DNA of 64,000 bases from positions 346,577-410,576 of the forward strand of contig CAJJDN010000016.1 in assembly GCA_905182985.1 (NCBI GenBank). Direction: 5' to 3'. The translations under genes were made by a program, and so were the position numbers. Within the stretch, counting starts at the first letter, position 1. Each line of letters begins with the position of its first letter. The DNA is from Paramecium sonneborni. Taxonomy: Eukaryota > Ciliophora > Oligohymenophorea > Peniculida > Parameciidae. Positions 1 through 10,647 of the stretch are shown here, piece by piece. A model generated the notes under the pieces. That model was not told the DNA's origin. It worked only from the letters and a program-made list of their open reading frames with translations, and ran no database searches.

Positions 1-154
1 TATCTAAAAAATCAGGTAAACATTAAAGTAAATAGGTCACATTTTGAATCTTAGATTAAAGTGTCACTGCAGACTTTAATTATTGATGTAATCTTTTCAA
101 AAGCTCTTTTTATTGTACTTGTTGATCCATCAAATTATAAATTTATTTAAATTA

Positions 155-1135
155 TCATTATTATTATTCTTAAATATATTCAATTAGTTCTCTATTTTTT
201 AAAAGTTATTCTATATCCATTAATTCCTTCACCTCTTCTATTAAAAATGTTTCTTTCCTATTAAATAATTCATTCTCCAATCTTAAGTCTTCATCAAGTA
301 TTATTAATTCTGTCTCAATTCTCTTCTTACTTTCTGTAATTGAGCTTATATCTCTATTTTCTACTTGTATTTTCTATGTCGATTCTAACAGTTGACTCTT
401 TAATTTCATTGTTTCCTTCTTTAAAACATTAATATTTAATTCAAGCTAATCAATCTTATCAGTATTTAAATTATTAAGTTCACCAACTAACTTATTTCTT
501 AATTAAATTAAGAGTTCTTTTATCTTATTGTAATTAACATAATTACTTATTTATAAGATTATGCATCTCCAAAATTACTCTTTATTCCAATCTGAATTAT
601 TTATTTTAACATAGGCAAATCTAATTTTACATTTTTTATTGTTGATTTTCCGAAATTTTCCATTATTTCATTCACTCTCCCTCTTTTTTAAAAGAATCTC
701 ATACCAACCTTTTCTGTATCATATATAATAGAATCTATTGTTTAAAGCATTTGATCAATATAATTAATATTTATATCATATTCATCTATCAAAGAACCTA
801 AACTAAAACTATTAATACTAAACAAATTACCTATTTTGCATTTAAATTAATTGAACTTCTTTTTAATCTATTGTTTTGTAATTTTGGCTAATCAATTAAT
901 TAAGTCTAATTATTTTTTATTAATGGAACTCTTTTTCTTTTTCTTAAGGACCATCAATAAAAGATGATTATAATAAATCTAAATCTAACAGTTGTGCTTT
1001 TAACTACTACATAGATTAATAAATTTAGGTTTTCCTATTAATATGATAATCTTGTAAAGTTGAATATTCTGATTCAAAATCTTCTATAGACTATTCAATC
1101 ATTTAATTTATTTATGATTGATCTAATTATATCAT
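155..1135 (-). CDS. Coiled-coil protein, 311 aa, 2 introns
   Basis: Read with code 6, this minus-strand frame is open from the ATG at 1135 (a second in-frame ATG lies at 1102) to TGA at 155-157. Two introns of 22 and 23 nt restore frame and leave exactly 312 codons. The second half is a heptad-rich coiled coil (around residues 190-300, with many KK, LKSQLLES and RIETE stretches), and the protein ends in a short Gln run. I do not recognise a family. It is divergently arranged with the aquaporin gene, the starts being 190 bp apart. A structural cytoskeletal or tethering role is only a guess. Confidence 0.7.
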
Positions 1136-1324
1136 AGAAATAATTAATGATCCAATTTATCGTTTTTCAATCCGATTTACCTATTATTAATATTTTTGAA
1201 TTTCCCTTTTGCTTAAATTGATAGCTTAGTTAGAGTTCACTAAAATAATAACTAAAATTAAAGATAATAAACTTACGTACATAACAATATTGCTAACATT
1301 AATATTAATAATAATAAGTATAAA
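1136..1324. promoter_or_regulatory. Divergent intergenic region between coiled-coil and aquaporin genes
   Basis: This 189-bp AT-rich stretch separates two start codons facing away from each other, so it must hold both promoters. I see no defined motif beyond A/T runs. Confidence 0.4.
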
Positions 1325-2195
1325 ATGGAAGAATAATAACAATAAAATTATAGCGATTTAGTAAATCAAGAAATAAAATAAAATAAACCTATAAAATGGG
1401 AATTAGATAACATGCCTTAAACAAAAGTTGGTAAAATGAAAAAGGAAGCAGTTTATATCTTTTGGTTTGAATTCATAGGAACATTAATGTTAACATTCTG
1501 TATTTATGCCAGCAAGTATTGATTTTCTAATAAAAGTTAAGTAACAATCTTTTTGTTTTTGCTTGTGCCTATGGAATGCTAATATTGGTAGCTTAAAATT
1601 AGAAATGCACATTCAATCCTGCAATAACAACAGTGTTATCTGGAAATGATAAAGGATTATGGGTATCAGTGGCAATTGGTAGTTAATTTGGAGGAGCATT
1701 TTTAGCAAGCTTAATTGGATTTCTATGTTTTAAGAATTAGTAAAATATTTATAGACTACAAAAAATAGTGTAAATGATGTCCCATACATATAATAAACAG
1801 ATATTGAAGAGTATTTTGCAGTGATAATTGGAGAAATATTGGGTTCACTTATACTTTGTGCAGGTTTCTTATTTTAATATGATGACCTAATGGATTTCAC
1901 ATCCGACAGATTAGAACATAGTATAATAATTAGTGCTTTGTATTGTGTAGGAAGAACACTTAGTTATGTTGCTAAAAGTAGTCTAAATCCAGCCATTGCA
2001 TTCAGGTAAATGATACTAATACATAATAGTTTAGTATTTTTTGAGTGTTGTAAGGATGGACATTGGGCAAGATTTTGGAATTTATGGATTTACTCGATTT
2101 TACCATTCTTTGGTGCTTTTGCCTCTTTAGCACTCATTAGAATTATTTACAGAGATTGTTATGAAAAATAAATATAAGCCGGTGTAAGACAATGA
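1325..2195 (+). CDS. Aquaporin / MIP-family channel, 263 aa, 3 introns
   Basis: Aquaporins are six-helix membrane channels for water or small neutral solutes. The spliced frame (introns of 26, 29 and 24 nt) gives 264 codons including TGA. Both half-helix motifs are present: NPAITT around residue 85 and NPAIAF around residue 200. Hydrophobic helices include FWFEFIGTLMLTF, FVFACAYGMLILV, the third helix with AIGSQFGGAFLASLIGFL, and YSILPFFGAFASLALI near the C-terminus. Length is typical of the family. The second motif lacks the Arg that normally follows NPA (selectivity filter); Ile stands there instead, so permeability may differ from a classical water channel. Its 3' end lies 39 bp from the convergent CCCH gene. 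Confidence 0.88.
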
Positions 2196-2234
2196 ATAGA
2201 TAAAATTTTTATAGAAATACATATTTATAAATTA

Positions 2235-2910
2235 TCATTGTTATAATAGTTATTTGTAATATGCTACTGATTAATTATATAACAATGTATATTATTGAAT
2301 TTCATCAACTGTCCTGTCTGATGAGTGTATTATGGTTTTAATCTAGTCACAGGCTGATGTAAAATTTCCTTATCTCACATATTCAGTTGCAAACCTTATC
2401 TTTTATTGTAAATCCTAGATATAATTTTATTATCTCACATCTTAAACAAAGATTTGCTACATTTCCATCAAGATATAATTTAAGGTTACCGCCATTGGAT
2501 CTACTGACTATTACGATTAGACTGATTGTTGCTGTTATTGCTATTATAGTTATTGCTGCTATTATTGCTGTTATTGTTATAATATTAACATTTATTATTA
2601 TTATTATTGTTGTTGTTGTTACTGCTGTTATTATTGTTAGGGTTGCATTTGTACATCAGAATCTATTTTAATTAAAATAATATATTTCATACCATGCACA
2701 TATTGGCACCCTGAACCATTCTTACAAAAATTTAGTTGATGGTATTTACAAGGTACTTATTTAATTCATTTTCCATACTTTTAAACAAAGGTGATTAATT
2801 TTTTTATTGCTATTCGATTGTTGCAATTTAAGGTGCAGTAGTGATTGATGAAAGTGCTGAAGCAGGCAAAGGATCTTTTTATCACATTTAAAAAATCTTT
2901 TACCATTCAT
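2235..2910 (-). CDS. CCCH zinc-finger protein with poly-glutamine tract, 197 aa, 3 introns
   Basis: CCCH fingers usually bind RNA. After removal of introns of 29, 23 and 30 nt the frame has 198 codons. A single C-x7-C-x5-C-x3-H finger (CKYHQLNFCKNGSGCQYVH) sits near residues 36-54, preceded by an LFKIP motif as in many CCCH proteins. It is followed by a run of nearly 40 mostly Gln residues written with CAA, CAG, TAA and TAG, then a region around LNYILMEMQQIFVQDV. The start ATG at 2910 is followed after four bases by the first intron. A 94-aa open frame on the opposite strand (2387-2671) is only the antisense of the Gln tract. Target RNA is unknown. Confidence 0.8.
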
Positions 2911-3222
2911 TTGTCTTTATTCTTCTATTCCATGAGCAAATTAACATTTTGAACCTATGGCACATTATTTTGTTGCTTTTTTATATATTCATTTCTCTTA
3001 CCTTAATAGTGTCGGCAAAGAATTGTTTTATACTTTGCATTTGGAACTGTTGTACTCTATAATTAATTGATCCCAAATTAATATGACATTTAATTATTAA
3101 AATATTTATAAAAAAATATTTCTATAAAACAATCTCACAAAGATTACATAAAAAATTAAAGAGAATGCGTAAATAGTATTTTTAAATATTAAAAAAAGAC
3201 ATTTTCAGTAAAACTTGTATAT
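2911..3222. other. Intergenic, no feature seen
   Basis: This AT-rich stretch lies between divergent start codons. I see no coding frame or RNA gene; it presumably carries the promoters of both neighbours. Confidence 0.4.
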
Positions 3223-3765
3223 ATGATGAAGGATCAAAAGGAATCTTTTTCAAATAATGAATAAGAAAACATCAAATGTTAAAAAATCAAAGAATATCAA
3301 GTTTAAAAATATATTTCAGATGAACTTTTTGAAGGGTTTGAAAGTAAAGAAGAGAAATTAAAAATCTTATACCATATTAGGTTAGTGAAAAGTAATAAAA
3401 AAAAAAAAGTAATAAAATTGAATAATAGGTAAATATTCTTTGTTTTTTAAGATAGAGTTTAACAGATATTTTTTGAAATCTTGAGTTTTGTTAGTAATAT
3501 TGAATTTAGGATAAAAAATGATTTTTGGGCAATTGCTTGAATAAACTTAGATATATACACAGGTAGAATTGAGAATTTAAACATTAGGTCATTGGCTATT
3601 TCAAACATGAAGTGTGAATAATTCAAGCGAGAGGTTTTGGTAGAGAAGATTACAGATTTATATTTTCCTTATTGCATGGATAGATAAGAGTACATATGAC
3701 CATAAGGATCAATTTAATAGAAGAGTAGACATTTAATAAAGAATAAGTAAACTTTAAGGGTAATG
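3223..3765 (+). pseudogene. Coding-like ORF interrupted by an in-frame TGA
   Basis: From ATG 3223 the frame reads a Lys/Glu-rich protein through VQQIFFEILSFVSNIEF to a TGA at 3538-3540. It then continues in the same frame with coding-like sequence (INLDIYTGRIENLNIRSLAI, VEKITDLYFPYCMDRQE). A probable 31-nt intron near 3690 leads to a final TGA at 3763-3765. A 27-nt segment at about 3429-3455 could be a frame-neutral intron. No GT...AG pair of Paramecium size removes the internal TGA. It may be a recent pseudogene, a sequencing error, or a 105-aa gene that simply ends at 3540. I do not recognise the family. Confidence 0.4.
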
Positions 3766-3986
3766 ATCCTTAATCCTTTTTTTAGAGTTTTATTATAAAA
3801 AGTGTTAGAAATAGATCCATGTAGCTTTTAATTACTATTTGTTTAGAATATGATATAAATAATAATTTTTATAATAATAAATTTAAATATAATATTGATA
3901 ATTTAAAAATAATTTTAAAAAATAGTACGTAGTATTAGTGGGTATTTTAGGAATTTAGAATCGAAAGTAATCAAATAATTAAGTAA

Positions 3987-6269
3987 ATGGAAAAAACAAA
4001 TACTCCTTATTAGGCCTTATTTTAACCATTTAAATTAGGTCTAATAGAAAGAACAGGATGCTTTTCGACAACAGTAGTATCCCCTGGATTGGATTGTAAT
4101 AACAGAATAACATTATCTGCAATGACAAGAGGCAGATGTGGAAAAGACTTAATTCCTACAGATTAACATGTTGAATACTATGCATAAAGAGCACCTAGTG
4201 GGTTTATTGTTACAGAATCAGCTTCTATAAGCGATCGTTCTTTAGCATATGGTGGAGCACCAGGAATATTTAATGATGCTTAAGCTTAAGGATGGAAAAA
4301 AGTAGTTGACAAAGTACATTCAATTAAAGGTAACATCTTCATCTAATTACTTCATTGTGGTAGATAAACTCATTCTAGTTTATAAAATGGGTAAATTCCT
4401 TTAGCACCATCACCTATAGGAATTCGAGGATAGAATTAGATTGTTAAATAAAACTATGAAGTTCCTTAAGAGATGTCTTTATAAGATATTACTTTAGTAG
4501 TAAAATAATATAGAGAGGCAGCAGAAAGAGCAAAAAAAGTTGGTTTTGATGGAGTAGAGTTAAACGCAGGACATGGACATTTACCAGATTAATTTTTAAG
4601 AGATAGTGCTAATAAAAGAACTGATGCTTATGGTGGGAACCCATAAAATAGATGCAAATTTTTACTAGAAGTTGTTTAGTAATTAATAGAAGTATTTGGA
4701 GCAAACAGAATTGGTGTTAAATTAACTCCTGTAACGCATCATGCTGATATGAATGATTCAAATCCCATACAATTATATTAAACTTTGTTGAGATCATTAA
4801 GCAATTTGAAAATTGCATATGTTGTTCTCAAAAATGAAAATGATCCAGACAACTTCTAAGATTTCGGATATCCATCCTCAAAAAAATAAATCCCTTGTGT
4901 TTATTCAGCATTTAGAAACTATTTTACAGGTGCTATTGTTGCAAATGGTGGAATTTCTTTAGAAGAAGCAGATTAAGGAATCAGATTAGGAAAATTCGAT
5001 TTCGTTGCCTTTGGTCAACTTTTTATATCAAATCCAGACCTTGTTGATAGAGCTAGAAATGGCTATTAATTAAACAAAAATATAGATTGGGGAACTGCTT
5101 TCTATGGAGATTAAAAAGGATATACTGATTACCCAAAATATTAGGTATCATAAAATGTTTAAAGTGAATTATTAAAACCCTTAAAGATTAATGATTTATT
5201 CTTACCAAATAGAATAACTATGTCAGCAATGGATAGAGTAAGAACTCCAGCTCCATATATTCCAACTGAATTGAATGCATTATATTATGCTTAAAGAGCA
5301 ACAGCTGGATTAATAGTTTGCGAAGCAACTCCAGTAAGTTAAAGATCTATATCATATCCAGGATCACCATGTATCTATAATGATGAATAAGCTAAAGGTT
5401 GGGCTTTAGTAACAAAGGCTGTACATGATAAAGGAGGTAGATTGTTTTTATAATTATTTCATGGAGGAAGAAAAACTCATTCATCATTATAAAATGGTTT
5501 AGAACCTTGGGCTCCATCTGCAATTGCAATAAGAGGAAATTGTTATAGTGCTTAAAATAAACCTTTTGAAGTACCACATGAAATGACTGAAGCTGAAATA
5601 TAATTAACCTTATAAGAATTTGTTGATGCAGCTAAAAGAGCTAAAACTGCTGGATTTGATGGAGTTGAAATTAATGCTGGTAATGGACATCTACCTGATT
5701 AATTTCTTAGAGATAGTTCTAATAAAAGAACTGATTAATGGGGAGGTAGTGTTGAAAATAGATGCAGATTTGTCATTTAACTTGTATAAAAATTAAATGC
5801 AATCTATCCAGGTAGAGTTAGTATTAAATTCACTCCTATTGGTCATACTGGTGACATGAATGATAGTAATCCTATTTAATTATATACATATCTTTTAACA
5901 TAATTATCCAAACTCAATTTGGCTTATGTCACGTTGGTTGAAGATAAAAGTTAAGAGAATGCTGAAGGTTTTGGTTATCCTGCTTCTGATAAGTAAATTT
6001 AAAATCTTTACAAATCATTGAGGCCACATTACAAAGGAACTCTTTTTGCAAATCATTCTATCACTCCTGAAAGAGCAAATCAGGATATTAAAGATGGCTT
6101 GTATGATGCAGTTTCCTTTGGATAATTATATATAAACAATCCAGATTTGGTATATAGAGTCAGAAATGCTTTCTAACTCAATACTAATTTTGACTTCAAG
6201 ACCTATTTCGGAGGTGATGAAAAGGGATACACTGATTTCCCCACCTTTGATGAGGAAAAGAAGCAATGA
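3987..6269 (+). CDS. Tandem-fused Old Yellow Enzyme (NADH:flavin oxidoreductase) protein, 760 aa
   Basis: Old Yellow Enzymes are FMN-dependent TIM-barrel ene-reductases. One intronless frame encodes two complete OYE units: about residues 1-390 and 395-760. Each has RITLSAMTR/RITMSAMDR near its start, QLLHCGR/QLFHGGR, GFDGVELNAGHGHLPDQFLR and GFDGVEINAGNGHLPDQFL, the (S/N)-K-R-T-D..GG motif, and a C-terminal VAFGQLFISNPDL/VSFGQLYINNPDLV phosphate-binding region. In both, the first His of the usual H-x2-N/H pair is Asn, and the catalytic Tyr of the NGYL motif is His. The first unit carries about 16 extra residues before its N-R-I-T motif. The fusion is continuous, with no stop or intron between units. 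Substrate is unknown. Confidence 0.9.
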
Positions 6270-6349
6270 AAGGATTTTGATTATTATATCATAAGTATCA
6301 AAAATTATAAATACACATTAACAATATTATTTACTATCACCCATAACAT

Positions 6350-6841
6350 TCATTTTTATTATGATTGACTCCTATCAACCATCTTCATTATGAATATTGG
6401 TTGAAATTTAAATTAATCCCACTCGTTTTCCTTTACTAAATCATTATAATATTCCTCATATTCGTCTTCCTTTTTAGAATAAACTGATATCTAAGATATT
6501 ACCTCATTTGCACATATTTCTTAGAGTAAATCTTCTTATTACTATTATTTCCTATAACTTTAGCATGAATCCTCTTTTTTCTTAAACTGTATCTAATTAA
6601 TTAGATAAAACTATGGGGTGTTTTATTCATGCAAGTTTCTTTCAGTTGTTATATCCATTACTGATTCATCAATCCTTTTTGGCCTTATCTGTTATAGTCC
6701 TTTATCTATTTTTAAATTCAATTCTAATTTCCTAGTGAACACTGGAATTTTCACTGACGGTCCTTAATATTATATATCACTTTAAATCTGTTTATTATCT
6801 TCATTAGAACTACTTTATAATTAATTACAAGAGCTGCCCAT
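6350..6841 (-). CDS. Small acidic protein with N-terminal MGSSC acylation motif, 163 aa
   Basis: An intronless frame of 164 codons runs from ATG 6841 to TGA at 6350-6352. It starts MGSSCNQ, a sequence suited to N-myristoylation at Gly2 and palmitoylation at Cys5, suggesting membrane anchoring. The rest is hydrophilic and Gln/Glu-rich, with PSVKIPVFTRKLELNLKIDK and an acidic YSKKEDEYEEYYNDLVKE segment; no known domain is recognised. It converges on the OYE gene, whose stop is 80 bp away. Confidence 0.65.
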
Positions 6842-7319
6842 GATAATTTTAAATATAAAAATTATTCTTAATTATAAACAATCTGAACCAAGCTTTTTCT
6901 TAACTATATTTTTCTTAAAATAAAACTATCTAAACATTTCTTTAACTTTATAAAGATCAAATGTCTAAAAAGAATCATATTTATTGAATTTTAGTAAGTT
7001 AAAATTTAAAATTTAGCAGGTGAAACAAAATTAAAAGTTATATCACAAAAATTAGAATTATTAAATCTACGTTTTAGTAATTAAAATTTTTACTTAACTT
7101 AAATTGTGATTTATATTTAAAAAATAGATTTCATACATTATCAAACGATTTTTATCTAATCTTGGACATCCATATATATTGAAAATTTCATTAATTAAAA
7201 ATATTTTAAATTGAAAATTCAATAAAGGCATATGTAGAGTATAATATAAGAGGTAAAAAAGGTTAAAGAATAATTTTTATTTTTAAAATATTTTATATTA
7301 TCAGTTATTAATTTAAATA
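6842..7319. other. Intergenic, 478 bp, no feature seen
   Basis: AT-rich DNA between two divergent starts. Short open stretches exist in several frames, but none has a plausible start, intron pattern or amino-acid composition. Confidence 0.4.
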
Positions 7320-9455
7320 ATGAATAATTAGTCTTCAAAATCTGTAAGATTCAATGAAGGTCATAAAGTGTTGTAACCTGTAAACACAAACACAACTAGT
7401 TCAGGATCAAGCAAAGTATCAAAAGTAACATCAGCAATTCAAGAGTTGAGAACATCATTTAATAATCAAGCATAAAAGTTAACATCATCAAGAGTGTCAG
7501 ATTAATTGAATGAATCTGTGGCTACTATAACAAGAAGTCCGGGTCATTCATGTACACCAAGTATTTGTTAGCCATGTTAACCAATGTGTCAACCTATGTA
7601 TTAATCTGTCTGTTAACCATAATTTGTATGTTAACAATAACCAATGTGTGCTCCTTAAGCATATGTAGTTTAAGGAGGGAATGATTAAAGAAATTTAGAG
7701 AAAGAGATAAAGAAGTTAAAAAAATAGAATAAGAAATTAAAAGAAAGCAAAGAAGAAATAGTAGTTTCAACAATAGCTGAGACTCCAAAAAGATAAAGAC
7801 CATAATAGAATATAAAGGATCCTGAAATAGATACAATAAAAAGAGAAATTTAGGAGATGGAGAGGATTATAAGATAAATGGAATAATAACCAAAGCAACA
7901 AAGTAATTCAGAGATAGAAGTGTATTTGGAGGACAATAAAAAGTGTTTGAAGAAAATGTGCAAAAAGATAAAATCATTAGAAAAAGAACTTTATGAAGTA
8001 GGTAGACAAAGGGATGAAGCATTAATAATAAAGTAGTAATTAGAGAGAGAAAATTAAGAGATGTTTGATAGAATAGGAGAATTAGAATCATTACTAAAAG
8101 TAGCTGATAAAAAGTAATTAAATTATATAAATAATAGAGTATTTGACTTAACAGTATAATTAGAGAGATAAAATGGTTATGTAAAATAATTAGAAGATGA
8201 AGTAGAGAGATTAAGAAAGAAGAAAAAGAAGAAATAAATAGAAATCTAAGAGAGAGTTGTTGAAAAGATAGTAGAAAAACCAGTTGAAGTAATTAAAACA
8301 GTTCATGTTAATTAACCTCAATAAGTGTAAGTACAGGATTAAAAACCTGTTGAGATAATTAAGGAAGTGATTAAGGAAGTTCCATCAGAACCTAAGATAG
8401 TAGAAAAGATAGTTGAGATACCAAAAATTGAATATGTTTATCAACAAGTTCCTTAATATATAGAAGTTCCAAAAGTTTAAACAGTTGAAGTGCCTGTAGT
8501 TTAAAGAATAGAAGTTCCTTATGAAGTTCCTTATTATAGAGATGTTCCTTATGAAGTGATTAAGGAAGTTCCTTATGAAGTGATCAAAGAGGTGATTAAA
8601 GAAGTTCCATATGAAGTTATTAAAGAAGTTCCTTATGAAGTCATTAAAGAAGTGCCAATTTACATAGAAGTTCCTGTTGATAGAATTGTAGAAAAAAGAG
8701 TTGAAGTTCCAGTTGATAGAATAGTAGAAGTTCCAGTTGATAGAGTTGTTGAAGTACCTGTTCCTTATGAAGTCCCTTATCCTTATGAAAGAGTTGTTGA
8801 AGTCCCATATGAAAGAATTGTGGAAGTTCCTTATGAAAAAGTTGTTGAAGTTCCCAGAGATAGATATGTAGATAGATATATGGACAGATACATTGATAGA
8901 CCAGTTGATAGATATGTTGAAGTACCAGTAGAAAAGAGAGTTGAAGTTCCTTATGAAAGAATTGTTGAAGTTCCAGTTGAAAAGATAATTCAAGTACCTG
9001 TAGAGAAGATAGTAGAAGTGCCGGTTGAAAAAATAGTGGAAGTTCCTGTTGAAAGAATAGTAGAAAAATATGTGAGAGATGATGCAGAATTGGAAATGCT
9101 TAATATTGAAAATAGAGAGTTATAAAGAATTATTGGTATTTGGGAAGATAGAGCTTATAAATTAGAAAATGAAATTATTAAAGAAAGAAGAATCTCTGAT
9201 ATGTTAAGATATGATATAGATGAATTAGAATTTTTGGTTGAAAAGGGTAGGGCTTTCAATAGGGATCAATAAGAATAGTTTGGAAAATATTTGAAAGAAT
9301 TAAAATCTAAATATGAAGGCAAAATTATTGAAGCAAGAAAGGGAGTTGTCATTTAACATAAATTTTAACCTGCTGAAGTGTAACAAATCATACCTATTTC
9401 TACAGGTATTTCTTAAAATGTACAACAATTTGTTGGATAAATGCCTAACTAATGA
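7320..9455 (+). CDS. Alveolin-repeat protein (epiplasm / inner membrane skeleton), 711 aa
   Basis: Alveolins form the membrane skeleton under alveolar sacs in ciliates, apicomplexans and dinoflagellates. The intronless frame of 711 codons has a Ser/Thr-rich head and a Cys/Pro/Gln patch (SICQPCQPMCQPMYQSVCQP, residues about 78-110). A Lys/Glu coiled coil follows (about 125-310). The long Val-Pro-Glu repeat domain (about 320-590) is built from units such as [22 protein letters not shown] and KEVPYEVI. The tail is a helical segment with the motif GMPNQ-like end. VPVE.IVE repeats are diagnostic. Large opposite-strand frames in this gene (7594-8993) are artefacts of repetition. Likely located in the epiplasm beneath the cortex. 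Confidence 0.9.
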
Positions 9456-9591
9456 TTTATTAAACATATATAAATTCTATTATACTTTATTATATATAAT
9501 AATATGTTCTTCTAGTTTAATAATTTATCTTATCTTGATCTTATCTCATTTATTAATAAATTTATATATATATTAAAAAAAGTTATTATTA

Positions 9592-10555
9592 TCATTATTG
9601 TAACCAGTTATCAGGAATTATTTAAAGATTTTCATCTTCAGTATAATTCAATAATTTTCCATTTTACCACTGTCCTACTCTTTTTTTACCATCTGGATAT
9701 ATCATTACTCCTCTTCCATGTTATTTACCGTCTTTCCAATGGCCTTAATATTGTTTGCAATCTGGCCAATAAAATATCCCAAATCCTTATTTTCGATCAT
9801 TCTAATATTCACCGTCATAACATTTGCCATCCTACCAAATGTACTTCCCTCTCCCATGCATTTGATTACAGGCCCAACTACCGGAGTAAGACTGGAATTA
9901 TTATCTATCAACATACCCTTCCATCAGGCCAATCATATTTTCCAATCCCATGAATTTTATTATTCTTCCATTCGCCAATATAAACACATCCTTAATACCA
10001 TTTGTAGCATCCTTTTCCAGATTTTTTACCTTCTTTAAAATTTCCCTCGTATATAGAACCATCTGGCCAAGATTCCATTCCAAATCCATCTGGTTTGTTA
10101 TATAAAAATTGACCTTCGAAAATTGGTCCATTTTTATAGTTATAGATTCCTTTTCCATGCATCAAATTATTTAAAAAATCACCTTCATAATAATCTCCAT
10201 TTTTTAACCATAATTTTCCATGTCCATTAGCTTAACCATCTTTAGTTTATCCGAAAAATTTAGAATCATCATCCATTTACAATTCTTCTGATTTGAATGA
10301 CTCTGATGGTATGGTATGTTGACTTTCTTTTTGTATTTTTGAAAATATCATGCTTTTTTCTTCCAGTGTTTTATTAATATTTGTCGAAGGTGGATAATCT
10401 ATAAAATTATATACTGATTCTATTATACTTGGATCACTTTCGAAACTATCCTCAAGATCCTCCATATACATACAATGTTTATGATCTGTAACCACATTAG
10501 CAAGAATTAATTCATTCTCATTATTGATTTAGCATTTTGAGCACTAAAGACCCAT
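9592..10555 (-). CDS. MORN-repeat protein with N-terminal acylation motif, 312 aa, 1 intron
   Basis: MORN repeats are GxG-containing hairpins that bind lipids or form scaffolds at membranes and cytoskeleton. The frame starts MGLQCSK (a consensus for myristoylation and palmitoylation), continues through a Ser/Glu-rich linker, then about eight MORN units from residue about 108. Examples are YYEGDFLNNLMHGKGIY, YEGNFKEGKKSGKGCY and YIGEWKNNKIHGIGKYDWPD. A 25-nt intron within the repeat region restores frame and gives 313 codons. The start at 10555 was chosen because the frame is open to there and gives the acylation motif. Probable cortical or membrane scaffold. Confidence 0.85.
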
Positions 10556-10647
10556 ATAATTTATATTAAATTATTTAAAATATTTCACTGATTAAAGGAT
10601 TTAACAATCAAAACATAATAAAATGTATCATTATCATAAAAATAATT

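Noticed and set aside
2387..2671. 94-aa hydrophobic plus-strand ORF rich in Ile/Val
   Set aside because: It is the antisense of the poly-Gln tract of the CCCH gene.
8385..8993. 202-aa minus-strand ORF rich in Asn/Phe/Ser
   Set aside because: It is the antisense shadow of the alveolin repeats.
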